A stretch of 55,725 bases of DNA from an uncultured Lachnospiraceae bacterium (GCA_902779575.1 CACZBW010000024.1:1-55725); one strand, 5' to 3'; numbered from the stretch's first letter, positions 25,714-34,632 are shown. Numbers and translations: made by a program. Notes: a model not told the origin generated them from the letters alone.

Positions 25714-26655
25714 ATGAAACAGCTTGGAAAGAAACTGTTCACTCTCATTATTACATTGTTGATTGTTTCCCTGCTGGCCTTCCTTGCCTTCCAGATTATC
25801 CCCGGCGATCCGACGACGAAGATGCTGGGGACAAATGCGACGCCCGAGAAAGCCGCGCAGCTGCGCAGCCAGCTGGGTCTGGACAGGCCCGTATTCGTGC
25901 GCTATTTTGAGTGGCTGCTCCATTTCGTCCGCGGGGACCTCGGAATCAGTTACACCTACAAAATGCAGGTTTCGGAGATGCTGTCCGACAAGCTTCCGAT
26001 TACGGTCCTGCTCACTGTTCTTTCTTTCCTGCTTACGGTCCTGATCGCGATCCCGCTGGGAATCGCCGCGGGAAGGATTAAAAACAGGTGGGTTGATCAC
26101 GCGGTGCTGATTGCCGACCAGCTGCTGATGGCAATACCGCCGTTTTTCTTCGGTATTCTGGCCTGCTTCCTGTTCGGCATCATTTTCCGGTTTTTTACGC
26201 CGGGCAATTTTATACCGCCCTCGGAAGACCTGGGGGCGAGCCTCAGCTACCTGCTGCTGCCGGCCCTGTCCCTGGCGCTTCCGCGCATAGCCATGACCGT
26301 GAAGATGCTCCGGGGCTCCATCCAGGATGAGCTGACGCAGAATTATGTCTATACAGCCCGCAGCCGCGGTCTGAGCCAGTGGGGAATTTTAAGGCGCCAT
26401 GTACTTCGCAACGCCATGATTCCGGTTATCACTTTTCTGGCTGTTTCGGCGGCGGAGATTATGACGGGAACCATTATCATCGAACAGGTATTTACGATTC
26501 CGGGAGTCGGAAGACTTCTCCTTTCCTCGATCGGAAGCAGGGACTTTCCGGTGGTTCAGGCGATCGTAGTGATTATGGCAGCGTGGATTGTCATTGTGAA
26601 TTTCGCCGCGGATCTCCTGAATTTCCTGATCGATCCCAGAAGACGGGCCGGCTGA
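25714..26655 (+). CDS. ABC importer permease, DppB type
   Basis: The 313-residue six-helix permease has an N-terminal helix (LFTLIITLLIVSLLAFLAF), PGDP loop and EAA-like segment RSRGLSQWGILRRHVLRNA. The C-terminal signature IIEQVFTIPGVGRLL is also present. AAAGGAGG precedes the ATG. It forms the translocation pore with the next gene product. Confidence 0.92.
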   Translation: MKQLGKKLFTLIITLLIVSLLAFLAFQIIPGDPTTKMLGTNATPEKAAQLRSQLGLDRPVFVRYFEWLLHFVRGDLGISYTYKMQVSEMLSDKLPITVLLTVLSFLLTVLIAIPLGIAAGRIKNRWVDHAVLIADQLLMAIPPFFFGILACFLFGIIFRFFTPGNFIPPSEDLGASLSYLLLPALSLALPRIAMTVKMLRGSIQDELTQNYVYTARSRGLSQWGILRRHVLRNAMIPVITFLAVSAAEIMTGTIIIEQVFTIPGVGRLLLSSIGSRDFPVVQAIVVIMAAWIVIVNFAADLLNFLIDPRRRAG

Positions 26656-26677
26656 CAGTGAAAGAGGGGTGAATCCG

Positions 26678-27484
26678 GTGAAGATCAGAAAAAATGCATA
26701 CTTTGTGACCGGCGGGATCCTCTCCGGCATCCTTATGGCCGTGATCCTGACGGGTTTCTTCTGGACTCCTTACAGCACGACCGCCATGAATGCCGCCGAG
26801 AAGATGAAGGCGCCTTCTTTCCGGCATCTCCTCGGAACAGACAATTTCGGGCGGGACGTTTTCTCCCGTGTGGTTTCGGGAGCGGGAACGAGCTTCCTGA
26901 TTGCCCTTATGGTGGTGGCGATCGGCTGCTTTTTCGGAATCCTGATCGGAAGTCTGTGCGGATATTACGGCGGGATCGCGGATCTTGTCCTGATGCGGAT
27001 CTGTGATACCATCACGGCATTTCCGGCTATTCTGCTCGCCCTTGTGATCATCAGCGTGGTGGGAGGCGGATCCGGCAATATCGTCATAGCTTTGGGAATT
27101 CTCTTTATTCCAAGCTTTGCCCGTGTGGTGCGCACCCAGTTCGCCGTCTGCCGGAGCCAGAATTATATCAGCTCCGCGAAGCTGATGGGCGTATCCGGCC
27201 CGAGAATTCTTTTTTTCCATATTCTGCCGAATACCTTCTCCGTGCTTCTGCCTTCTGTGACGATCGGCTTCAACAACGCGGTCCTCGCGGAAGCGGGCAT
27301 GAGCTTTCTGGGAATCGGGATCCAGCCGCCCCAGGCCAGCCTTGGCTCCATGCTGAAAGACAGCCAGACTTACTTAAGATCCGCGCCTTGGTACGCTCTG
27401 GGAACGGGGCTTGCCGTTGTGCTCCTGGTGCTGGCTTTTTCCCTTCTCAGCGAAGGAATCCAGCAGGGTTCAAGGAGGCAGTAG
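26678..27484 (+). CDS. ABC importer permease, DppC type
   Basis: The 268-residue partner permease has the HLLGTDNFGRDVFSRV signature of DppC proteins and the EAA-like loop around VVRTQFAVCRSQNYI. GTG 26678 was chosen because AGAGGGG lies 8 nt upstream. A GTG at 26669 overlaps that site. It follows the DppB gene by about 20 bp. Confidence 0.9.
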   Translation: MKIRKNAYFVTGGILSGILMAVILTGFFWTPYSTTAMNAAEKMKAPSFRHLLGTDNFGRDVFSRVVSGAGTSFLIALMVVAIGCFFGILIGSLCGYYGGIADLVLMRICDTITAFPAILLALVIISVVGGGSGNIVIALGILFIPSFARVVRTQFAVCRSQNYISSAKLMGVSGPRILFFHILPNTFSVLLPSVTIGFNNAVLAEAGMSFLGIGIQPPQASLGSMLKDSQTYLRSAPWYALGTGLAVVLLVLAFSLLSEGIQQGSRRQ

Positions 27485-27636
27485 GGAGTCTGTATTCTGT
27501 TCCGGCTGATCCGGGGCTGGCGTGTGCCTGATGCGGCGCACCGACGCAAGCGAATATCCGCTGAATGCTCATCGTCCGGGAGCAGTCTGACCGGAGCGGA
27601 ATGAAATGATTGCTGCCGTAAAGAAGGGAGGAGTCC

Positions 27637-28473
27637 ATGAGTCTTCTGGAAGTGAAAGATCTGAGCGTCCATTTTCATGATGCCCGGCCGGAGCGCTTTG
27701 CTGTCGGAGGAATCTCATTTTCCATGGAAGAGGGCGAAATCCTAGGCCTGGTCGGAGAGAGCGGGAGCGGGAAGACGGTTACGGCCATGTGCCTGAGCGG
27801 GCTTCTGCCGGTAGGAAAGGCGGATAAGGGCGGAAGCATCACACTGGACGGGCATGAGATCTTCGCCTGCAGCGAAAAGGAACTGAACCGGATTCTCGGC
27901 AGGGAAATGACCGTGGTATTTCAGGAACCCATGACGAGCTTCAATCCTCTTTACCGGATCGGAAGACAGATCGAGGAGGGGCTCTATGTCCATGAGAAGA
28001 AACTGTCGGCCGCAGAACGGAAAGAAAGAGCGCTGGATGCCATGGTCCGCTCGGGCCTGAACGATCCGGAGCAGGTCTACCGCAAATACCCGCATGAGCT
28101 TTCGGGCGGAATGCTGCAGAGAGCCATGATCGCCGCCGCCATTGTCACCAATCCGAAGCTGCTGATCGCGGATGAGCCGACGACCGCCCTGGATGTGACG
28201 GTCCAGGCGCAGATTCTGGAACTGCTAAGGGACCTGAACAGGAAACATCACATGGCGATTCTCTTTATCAGCCATGACCTCAATGTGGTCAGAAAACTCT
28301 GTGAAAATGTGATTGTCATGAAGAGAGGGCTGATCGTCGAGAGAGGAAAGACCAGGAGGGTATTCCGCCGCCCCGAACATCCCTACACGCAGGAGCTGAT
28401 CGCGGCGATCCCGGGCAGGGAGCGTCTGCTTTACCGGGACGAGGCGGAAGGATACGACGCGGGAAATCTGTAG
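27637..28473 (+). CDS. ABC importer ATPase, DppD type, short C-terminus
   Basis: The 278-residue nucleotide-binding subunit has Walker A GESGSGKTV, Q-loop FQEPMTSF, signature LSGGMLQR and Walker B LLIADEP. The protein stops soon after the LIAAIPG segment. It lacks the C-terminal cysteine-rich extension seen in the DppD copy at 18098-19069. AGGGAGGAG precedes the ATG. A 150-bp spacer separates it from the permease gene. Confidence 0.9.
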   Translation: MSLLEVKDLSVHFHDARPERFAVGGISFSMEEGEILGLVGESGSGKTVTAMCLSGLLPVGKADKGGSITLDGHEIFACSEKELNRILGREMTVVFQEPMTSFNPLYRIGRQIEEGLYVHEKKLSAAERKERALDAMVRSGLNDPEQVYRKYPHELSGGMLQRAMIAAAIVTNPKLLIADEPTTALDVTVQAQILELLRDLNRKHHMAILFISHDLNVVRKLCENVIVMKRGLIVERGKTRRVFRRPEHPYTQELIAAIPGRERLLYRDEAEGYDAGNL

Positions 28474-28597
28474 GGATATGCTGCCGTGCATGCCGGACAG
28501 ATCTTCCGGCTGCCAGTGAAGATACCTTGCCAAAACAGGCAGAGGAGCAGGCTTCTGTCTTCTTCACGGGCAGAACTCCGCTTTGGGGAACTGACCC

Positions 28598-28641
28598 GGA
28601 CGCCTTAATTTATGAGAGTGAATCGGACACCTTAATTTATA
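28598..28641 (+). repeat. Two-copy 27-bp-period direct repeat at a ribosome binding site
   Basis: CGGACGCCTTAATTTAT (28598-28614) and CGGACACCTTAATTTAT (28625-28641) repeat with a 27-bp period. They lie immediately before the AAGGAG site of the next ATPase gene. Confidence 0.8.
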
Positions 28642-28651
28642 AGGAGAAAAG

Positions 28652-29494
28652 ATGGGGAATCCAATCCTGGAAGTATCGCATCTGAACAGCTTCTATACCT
28701 CGGAGGGTTTTCTGCGGGGCAGAAAGGCGCGCCGCAGCCAGGTGCTCCACGACGTAAGCTTTACCGTGGAGGAAGGGGATATCGTCGGTCTGGTCGGTGA
28801 GAGCGGGAGCGGAAAGTCAACCCTGGCCCGCTGCGTGCTTGGAATGATTAAGGACTGGAACGGGGAGATCCGCCACCATACAAAGTATCCGCAGATGGTC
28901 TTTCAGGACCCTTTTTCCAGCCTAAACCCGGCTCATACGGTCGGCTGGATTCTGGAGGAGGCGCTGAGAGCGAGGAAATGCTCAGCCGCGGATCTGGACC
29001 TCACAGACTTCCAGGAGGGGAACTCTTCCGCCACAGCTTCTGACGGGAAAAGGTCCTCAGGAAGCGCCGGAGCGGACAGTTCTCCGCTGAACCATGCCCA
29101 AAGACAGAAGGTCGTTCTGGAGATGCTCTCCAGGGTCGGCCTGAGCGAGGGATATGCGAAACGATATCCGTATGAATTGTCCGGAGGGCAGAGACAGCGC
29201 GTCAGCATTGCCGCCGCAGTGATTACGCGCCCGCGCTTTGTCATAGCGGATGAACCGGTATCGGCGCTGGATGTCACGATCCAGGCCCAGATCCTGCATC
29301 TTCTGGATGACCTGAAGGATCATTACCGTCTGAGTTATCTGTTCATCAGCCATGATCTGAATGTAATTTACCAGATCTGCAATAAAGTCCTGGTCATGCA
29401 GGGCGGCATAATCGTGGAAAAAGGCGGAGTGGAACAGGTTTACCGCAGTCCGCAGCATGAATATACGAAAGCTTTGCTGAAGGCGGCGGAATAA
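28652..29494 (+). CDS. ABC importer ATPase, DppF type, with low-complexity insert
   Basis: The 280-residue nucleotide-binding subunit has Walker [11 protein letters not shown]-loop [11 protein letters not shown], signature LSGGQRQR and Walker B FVIADEP. Between the Q-loop and the signature motif is a 30- to 40-residue Ser/Gly/Ala-rich insert (about residues 115-150, [20 protein letters not shown]) not usual for the family. The C-terminal cysteine extension is absent, as in its partner. The start is ATG 28652 after AAGGAG. Confidence 0.88.
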   Translation: MGNPILEVSHLNSFYTSEGFLRGRKARRSQVLHDVSFTVEEGDIVGLVGESGSGKSTLARCVLGMIKDWNGEIRHHTKYPQMVFQDPFSSLNPAHTVGWILEEALRARKCSAADLDLTDFQEGNSSATASDGKRSSGSAGADSSPLNHAQRQKVVLEMLSRVGLSEGYAKRYPYELSGGQRQRVSIAAAVITRPRFVIADEPVSALDVTIQAQILHLLDDLKDHYRLSYLFISHDLNVIYQICNKVLVMQGGIIVEKGGVEQVYRSPQHEYTKALLKAAE

Positions 29495-29541
29495 AAGGAC
29501 AGCGGATTTTGTCTGCGGGGATTCGGAAAGGAGAGGGGAAG

Positions 29542-30315
29542 ATGAAAATTACCTGGATGGGGACAGCCTCATTTTCCATTGAAAGCGGAGGGGAAAGACT
29601 TCTCTTTGATCCCTATCTCCAGATGCGGGGCGGGGAGAATTTTGTTTCCTTTGACGACCTGCTGGAATTTGATACTGTTTTTGTCACACACTGCCATTTT
29701 GATCATCTGATGTATGTGCCGGAGCTTCTGGAGGAAGGGGAAGCGACTGTCTTCTGCACGGAGCAGTGCTGCAGGACGATGGAGAGATACACGGATCAGA
29801 ATGACCGGATGGTCTGCGTCAGGCCCGGAAATGAGATCAGTCTGGGCGGCGTGCGCATTGAAGTCCTCAAAGGAAAACATATTGATTTTCAGCTTTCCCA
29901 TCTTACGGATTCCCTGACTCCGCTCAGACTTATGCGCTATGCGCGGAACATCCCCTCCCTCTTCTGGGCCAACCATGCCTTTAAAGAGGCAGGAGAGATT
30001 GTCGCTTACCGGATCCGGGCGGAGGAAAAACAGATTCTGCTTCTGGGCAGCCTGGCGCTGGACCCGGATGAAGTCTATCCGCAGGGCGTCGACGTTCTGA
30101 TTCTGCCCTGGCAGGGAAACAATGACCTTACGGCCTGCGCCCGTGATGTGCTGGGCAGAATCCGTCCGAAGAGTATCCTGCTCAGCCATTTTGACAATGC
30201 ATTTCCGCCCCTGTCCCGGCATATGGACTTAAAGCCGCTCCGGAAACTGCTCGATGAGGAGTTTCCGGAGATCAAAGCAGTCCTGCCTGCGGCGTTCCGG
30301 CCGGTGGAACTGTAA
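29542..30315 (+). CDS. Metallo-beta-lactamase-fold hydrolase
   Basis: The 257-residue protein has the MBL-fold start KITWMGTASFSIES and the metal motif THCHFDH. Later metal-binding positions are less clear. It resembles UPF0173/UlaG-like cytoplasmic hydrolases that act on small molecules or sugar lactones. ATG 29542 follows GGAGAGG; an in-frame start further upstream lies before that site. It is the last gene of the second importer operon, with only 47 bp between it and the ATPase, so it probably processes the imported compound. Confidence 0.8.
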   Translation: MKITWMGTASFSIESGGERLLFDPYLQMRGGENFVSFDDLLEFDTVFVTHCHFDHLMYVPELLEEGEATVFCTEQCCRTMERYTDQNDRMVCVRPGNEISLGGVRIEVLKGKHIDFQLSHLTDSLTPLRLMRYARNIPSLFWANHAFKEAGEIVAYRIRAEEKQILLLGSLALDPDEVYPQGVDVLILPWQGNNDLTACARDVLGRIRPKSILLSHFDNAFPPLSRHMDLKPLRKLLDEEFPEIKAVLPAAFRPVEL

Positions 30316-30386
30316 TGTGCCGGCGCATTCTCTGCCGCACAATTCTGTACTTTTTGCCGGTTCTTTTTCAGCGGCAGCCTGACAGA

Positions 30387-30451
30387 CCTGGGCGGCGCAG
30401 TCTTCTCAGATTCCCTGGGCGGCGCAGTCTTCTCAGATTGCCCGGGTGGCG
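30387..30451 (-). repeat. 27-bp tandem repeat covering the pepP stop codon
   Basis: The unit CCTGGGCGGCGCAGTCTTCT... occurs at 30387-30413 and 30414-30440, with a degenerate third copy from 30441. The pepP stop (30433-30435) lies in the middle copy. The outermost copy is in the 3' untranslated region. Confidence 0.85.
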
Positions 30452-32283
30452 TATTTCAGCCACTCCAGTTCGTCTCCCTCAAGCCAGGGGGAGATCTTCT
30501 CGTAGACCATGGCGTGATAGCTGTTGAGCAGCCCGATCTCGTACTCTGTCATCAGCTCAGGGAGCAGGCCGTCCAGATCGAAAGGGACCATGGTGAGATA
30601 CTCGAATTTCATGAAGCGGCCGTATTCATTTTCATAATCATTTCTGCAGAGAAGCAGGTTTTCGTGGCGGATGCCGAATTTCCCTTCCAGGTAGAAGCCG
30701 GGCTCGTCCGACGTAACCATGCCTTCTTCAAAAACAGCCGGCGTCCGTCTGCCCTGCATGCTTTTATAGCTGAAGCTGTTGGGGCCTTCGTGGACGTTCA
30801 GGCAGAAGCCTACCCCGTGTCCGGTTCCGTGATTATAGTCTTTCCCGATCTCCCAGAGCGGCCTGCGGGCCACATAATCGAAAGCAGTCCCGGTGCAGCC
30901 GTACTTAAAACGGCAGTCGGCCAGATTCAGGTGGCCTCTCAGCACTCTGGTGAAATATTCTTTTTCTTCTCTCGTCAGCGCGCCCAGTACGAAGGTCCTG
31001 GTGATATCCGTGGTGCCTTCCAGATACTGGCCGCCGGAATCCACCAGCAGGAAGGAATGGCTCTGAAGCGGAATATCCGTTTCCTCAGTTGCGGAATAAT
31101 GGACGATGGCCGCGTGATAGCCCCAGGAGCTGATGGTATCGAAGCTGGGCCCCATGTAATGCGGCTGCATCTTCCGGAAGGATTCCAGTTTTTCAGCCGT
31201 ACTGATCTCCGTCTCCGGATTTTTCTCAGCATCATAGTTTTCCATGCGCTTTTTAAGCCAGTACATAAAACGGGTCACGGCGACGCCGTCCCGGATGTGG
31301 GCGGCCTTCATGTTCTCCATTTCAACAGGCGTCTTGACCGCTTTGGAAAGAAGAGCGGGACCGGTCTTATCGACCTTGACGATCGTCTTCGGGATCGAGG
31401 TCCAGATGGTGTAGTTGACGCTGGTGGAGTCGAGCAGAACACGGCTTTTCTCCGGAAGCGTCTTCAGCCAGCTGTACAGATCCCCGTAGGGGAGGAGGCG
31501 GACATGGTCCTCTGCCAGGCGGTCTGTCAGAAGCCCCGCGCAGTCAGAGGGATCGGTAAATGGATCCGCGCCTGTGCCTTTAAATGCTTCTTCCTGGGAG
31601 AAAAGGAGGACTTCGTCCTCCGTCACTACGGCATAGCTCATAAAGACCGGATTGCAGGGAATATCATCGCCGCGCAGATTCAAAAGCCAGGCGATATCGT
31701 CGAGGGCGGTCATGATATGGAAGCCGCAGCGGTTTTTCTTCATTTCGTCCCGGATCATCCGGATCTTTTCCGCGCGGGAAAGGCCTGTATATTCTGTGCC
31801 AAGTTCCCAGACAGGCGTGCAGGAGAGGGCCGGTCTGTCCGTCCAGATATCGCCGACAAGATCCAGGTCCGCTCTCACAGAGGCACCCTTCGGGGCCAGC
31901 AGGCGGCTGAGGCGCTCGCCCTTTCCGGCGGTCATGCAGCGGCCGTCAAAAGAAAGAACCTGGTCCTTTCCCAGATGTTCACTGAGATATTCCTCAATGG
32001 TCGGAACGCCCGGCTCGCCCATCTTCATGAGGCTGATGCCGCTGCCCTCCAGCTGCTGGGCAGCCTGGATAAAATAGCGTCCGTCTGTCCAGAGCAGCGC
32101 TTCCTGATCCGTTACCAGCGCGGTTCCTGCCGAACCTGTAAAACCGGTCAGGTATGTTCTGCATTTGAAATAATCACCGACATATTCGGAGCAGTGGAAA
32201 TCTTCCGTGGGCACAAGAAAGGCGTCCACGCCTTCCTCTTTCATACGGGCCCTGAGTGCGCTCAGTTTCTCCTCAACTGTCAT
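30433..32283 (-). CDS. pepP: Xaa-Pro aminopeptidase (M24B, aminopeptidase P)
   Basis: The 616-residue cytoplasmic metallopeptidase has two creatinase-like N-terminal domains and a C-terminal pita-bread catalytic domain. Metal ligands and catalytic residues appear in LVDSGGQYLEGTTDITRT (two Asp), HGTGHGVGF (His), TSDEPGFY (Glu) and the late ENLLLCRN (Glu). It removes N-terminal residues next to proline from peptides and would fit with peptide importers nearby. ATG 32283 follows AGGAGGAAGG. The family's large form has this length. The C-terminus is intact (ATRAI), although a tandem duplication overlaps the stop. Confidence 0.93.
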   Translation of the reverse strand: MTVEEKLSALRARMKEEGVDAFLVPTEDFHCSEYVGDYFKCRTYLTGFTGSAGTALVTDQEALLWTDGRYFIQAAQQLEGSGISLMKMGEPGVPTIEEYLSEHLGKDQVLSFDGRCMTAGKGERLSRLLAPKGASVRADLDLVGDIWTDRPALSCTPVWELGTEYTGLSRAEKIRMIRDEMKKNRCGFHIMTALDDIAWLLNLRGDDIPCNPVFMSYAVVTEDEVLLFSQEEAFKGTGADPFTDPSDCAGLLTDRLAEDHVRLLPYGDLYSWLKTLPEKSRVLLDSTSVNYTIWTSIPKTIVKVDKTGPALLSKAVKTPVEMENMKAAHIRDGVAVTRFMYWLKKRMENYDAEKNPETEISTAEKLESFRKMQPHYMGPSFDTISSWGYHAAIVHYSATEETDIPLQSHSFLLVDSGGQYLEGTTDITRTFVLGALTREEKEYFTRVLRGHLNLADCRFKYGCTGTAFDYVARRPLWEIGKDYNHGTGHGVGFCLNVHEGPNSFSYKSMQGRRTPAVFEEGMVTSDEPGFYLEGKFGIRHENLLLCRNDYENEYGRFMKFEYLTMVPFDLDGLLPELMTEYEIGLLNSYHAMVYEKISPWLEGDELEWLKYATRAI

Positions 32284-32585
32284 CTCTGCCTTCCTCCTGA
32301 ATGAATAATCGCTCGCCGGAAGTATGGTCTGCAAAAATCGAATAAATAATTCTTACGACTTCCGCTTTTCCGGCCTGACTTCCGGTGTATCAGTCAATGT
32401 AGTAATAAATTGATTTTTTCTTGTATACTGCCGGATACCGTACATTAAGCGGCAGTTTTGGACAGCTTCTGAATCCGTCAGCTGCGTCCGCAGATTCGTC
32501 AAATCCGTCAACCGCGGCGGCTGCGTCCGCAGATTCGTCAAATCCGTCAGCTGCGGCGGCTTTGCCCGCAGATCAGACAGATCCG
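32284..32585. other. Intergenic region between coaX and pepP
   Basis: Most of the coaX-proximal part is the 39-bp tandem repeat. The pepP-proximal part is AT-rich, with several AT-hexamers but no clear promoter. No coding sequence was assigned. Confidence 0.45.
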
Positions 32586-32618
32586 TCAGCTGCGGCGGTT
32601 ACGCTCCCAGATCAATCG
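32472..32618 (-). repeat. 39-bp tandem repeat covering the coaX stop codon
   Basis: Units occur at 32580-32618, 32541-32579, 32502-32540 and a 30-bp shortened one at 32472-32501. Each has the core AATCCGTCAGCTGCG. The first copy encodes the last residues of CoaX including its stop (32586-32588). The others extend beyond the gene. The unit length is a multiple of three. Confidence 0.87.
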
Positions 32619-33356
32619 GAGTCCGTCCAGAAGCAGGTTATCATCCAGTATGATTTCATGCCTGCAGGCGGGGACGACGCGGGAAGACCAGCCGCCTGTG
32701 GCGATGATGGCCGGCTTCGTTCCCAGCTCCTCAAAGACCCGGTCGATCAGTCCGTCCAGCATGGAAGCGCTTCCCAGCATGATTCCGCTGCGCATGGCGT
32801 CGACCGTATTGCTGCCGATGACTCTGCGGGGCATCTTCAGGCTGATTCCCTGAAGCATGGAAGCTTCGGAGACCAGGGATTCCAGGGAAACCCGGATTCC
32901 GGGCATGATAATTCCGCCGATAAAACTTCTCTGGGCATCCACGACGCACAGGGTCGTTGCGGTCCCCATATCGATGACAATCAGCGGCGGGTCATAGGAA
33001 GCCAGCGCACCGACAGCGCCGGCGATCAGGTCCGCCCCGACGGAAGCAGGATCTTCCATACGAATATTAAGGCCGGTCCGTATCCCCGGGCCGACGATGA
33101 GCGCCTGAACGGAGCATACTTTCTGCAGCGCTGCCTGTATGACAGAATTGATGGGCGGGACAACTGATCCGATGATGGCCCCGCTGACAGACGCGGGATC
33201 CACAGAGTGAATCCGGAGCGCGGTGTCAAACAGGAGGGCGTATTCCAGATCTGTTTTGCCGGTATCCGTGGAAAGCCGTTCCGTGAAAAGGGTCTTTTCC
33301 CCTTCTATTCCTCCGAGGACGATGTTCGTATTTCCGATATCGATTGCAAGAAGCAT
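32586..33356 (-). CDS. coaX: Type III pantothenate kinase
   Basis: The 256-residue protein is the ASKHA-fold, Bacillus-type CoaX that phosphorylates pantothenate in the first step of coenzyme A synthesis. Visible signatures are the N-terminal LLAIDIGNTN phosphate loop, GADLIAGAVGA, and VIDMGTATTLCVVD. The start ATG 33356 follows AAAGGAGA. An N-terminal extension in the same frame has no family counterpart. The promoter is predicted at 33451-33479, divergent from the Mrp gene. The end is normal for the family although it lies within a tandem repeat. Confidence 0.94.
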   Translation of the reverse strand: MLLAIDIGNTNIVLGGIEGEKTLFTERLSTDTGKTDLEYALLFDTALRIHSVDPASVSGAIIGSVVPPINSVIQAALQKVCSVQALIVGPGIRTGLNIRMEDPASVGADLIAGAVGALASYDPPLIVIDMGTATTLCVVDAQRSFIGGIIMPGIRVSLESLVSEASMLQGISLKMPRRVIGSNTVDAMRSGIMLGSASMLDGLIDRVFEELGTKPAIIATGGWSSRVVPACRHEIILDDNLLLDGLRLIWERNRRS

Positions 33357-33450
33357 GGCGGTCTCCTTTACAGATAAATATATGTCCGCATCAGCAGGCC
33401 GGGCGCCGCGGCAGCATGCCTGCTTCTCCCGGACTGAAATGCCATTACTC

Positions 33451-33479
33451 AATATAGCACAACCCGATATGCACATCAA
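33451..33479 (-). promoter_or_regulatory. Predicted coaX promoter
   Basis: On the minus strand: -35 TTGATG (33479-33474), 17-bp spacer, -10 TATATT (33456-33451) with extended TGc. Its -35 lies 7 bp from that of the divergent promoter. Confidence 0.68.
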
Positions 33480-33486
33480 AGAGAAC

Positions 33487-33515
33487 TTGTTTTGCGCCTG
33501 CTGCCATGATAAGAT
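33487..33515 (+). promoter_or_regulatory. Predicted promoter of the Mrp/ApbC gene
   Basis: -35 TTGTTT (33487-33492), 17-bp spacer, -10 TAAGAT (33510-33515) with extended TGa. It is divergent from coaX. Confidence 0.6.
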
Positions 33516-33567
33516 AGGGATGCTGCCGCGCGGTTTATTTTGAAGTATAACGAGGGAGGTTTGTATT

Positions 33568-34425
33568 ATGGCAGAAAAAGATCAGGCATGTCCCAGCGCG
33601 TCAAGCTGCGGTCAGTCAAGCTGCGAGGGATGTCCCAGCAGACAGCAGCCGGGGGAGAATCCTTTCCGGGCTGACCAGAACCCCTACAGCGATATCAGAC
33701 ATGTGATCGGAGTGGTTTCCGGAAAAGGCGGCGTAGGAAAGTCTTTTGTGACAGCCTCCATAGCCAATGCTCTGGCCGCATCAGGCGCCCGTGTCGGAAT
33801 TCTGGACGCGGATATCACAGGACCGTCCATTCCGAAGATGTACGGATTGACGAAACAGGCGGAAGCGCTTGCGGAGGATCAGATTATTCCGGAACTGACG
33901 GAAAATGGCATCAAGGTTATGAGCCTGAATCTTCTGGTGCCGGATCCGGAACAGGCAGTGGTCTGGAGAGGCCCGATCATTGCGGGCATGGTGAAGCAGT
34001 TCTGGACGGATGTCGTCTGGGGCGAGCTGGATTATCTGCTCGTGGATATGCCTCCCGGAACGGGCGACGTTCCTCTTACTGTTTTCCAGTCCCTTCCGGT
34101 GGACGGAGTCTTTATCGTCACAAGCCCGCAGGACCTTGTGCGCATGATCGTCGCGAAGGCTGTGAACATGGCGCATCTGATGCAGGTCCCGGTACTCGGC
34201 GTGATCGAGAACTACAGTTACCTGGTCTGCCCGGACTGCGGAAAGAAGATCGACATCTTCGGAAAGAGCAGCATTGATCAAGTCGCCGGGGATATGCAGC
34301 TTCAGGTTGCCGGAAAGATTCCGGTCGATTCCTCCTGGGCGCAGAAGGCGGACGAAGGCAGATTTGCCGAAGTTTCCATGGAAGGCATCAGCCGGGCGGT
34401 CGAGCTGCTGCGCGGACTGAATTAA
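33568..34425 (+). CDS. mrp: Mrp/ApbC/Nbp35-type P-loop ATPase (iron-sulfur carrier)
   Basis: The 285-residue protein binds ATP through a deviant Walker A (GKGGVGKS, about residues 52-59) and contains MPPGTGDVPLT, typical of Mrp/Nbp35 proteins. An N-terminal cysteine group (CPSASSCGQSSCEGC) recalls Nbp35-type cluster sites. The C-terminal CPDCGKKIDIF pair bridges a [4Fe-4S] cluster in the dimer. It likely delivers iron-sulfur clusters to target proteins. The start follows GGGAGG. A terminator follows about 30 bp after the stop. Confidence 0.9.
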   Translation: MAEKDQACPSASSCGQSSCEGCPSRQQPGENPFRADQNPYSDIRHVIGVVSGKGGVGKSFVTASIANALAASGARVGILDADITGPSIPKMYGLTKQAEALAEDQIIPELTENGIKVMSLNLLVPDPEQAVVWRGPIIAGMVKQFWTDVVWGELDYLLVDMPPGTGDVPLTVFQSLPVDGVFIVTSPQDLVRMIVAKAVNMAHLMQVPVLGVIENYSYLVCPDCGKKIDIFGKSSIDQVAGDMQLQVAGKIPVDSSWAQKADEGRFAEVSMEGISRAVELLRGLN

Positions 34426-34457
34426 TTTCGTCGATTCGCTGATTTTTATTAAAAAAT

Positions 34458-34506
34458 GCGGGGCCCGGCACAGCCATTTCCGTGTGCAGGACCCCGCTTC
34501 TTTTCC
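34458..34506 (+). terminator. Terminator after the Mrp/ApbC gene
   Basis: GCGGGG (34458-34463) pairs with CCCCGC (34492-34497), supported by an inner GGCACA/TGTGC stem. TTCTTTT follows. Confidence 0.75.
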
Positions 34507-34603
34507 TATTTATTTGAACCTCGCTGTGAAGAACGGGTTTTCTGTGCTTTTCGTGCGCGAAAAATGCCCAAAATCCGCGAGGAAAACGTTTTTCGCTCCG
34601 AAT

Positions 34604-34632
34604 TTGACAAAATCCGTGATCGGTGACATAAT
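34604..34632 (+). promoter_or_regulatory. Predicted promoter of the HPr-like gene
   Basis: -35 TTGACA (34604-34609), a perfect consensus, 17-bp spacer, -10 CATAAT (34627-34632). It gives an untranslated leader of about 105 nt. Confidence 0.75.

Noticed and set aside
30514-32304. Long + strand open frame opposite pepP
   Set aside because: The minus strand encodes an unmistakable M24B peptidase; the opposite frame is a by-product of GC-biased third codon positions.
32421-33167. + strand open frame reading through the 39-bp repeat and coaX
   Set aside because: It has a repeat-derived start and is antisense to coaX for most of its length; no ribosome site.
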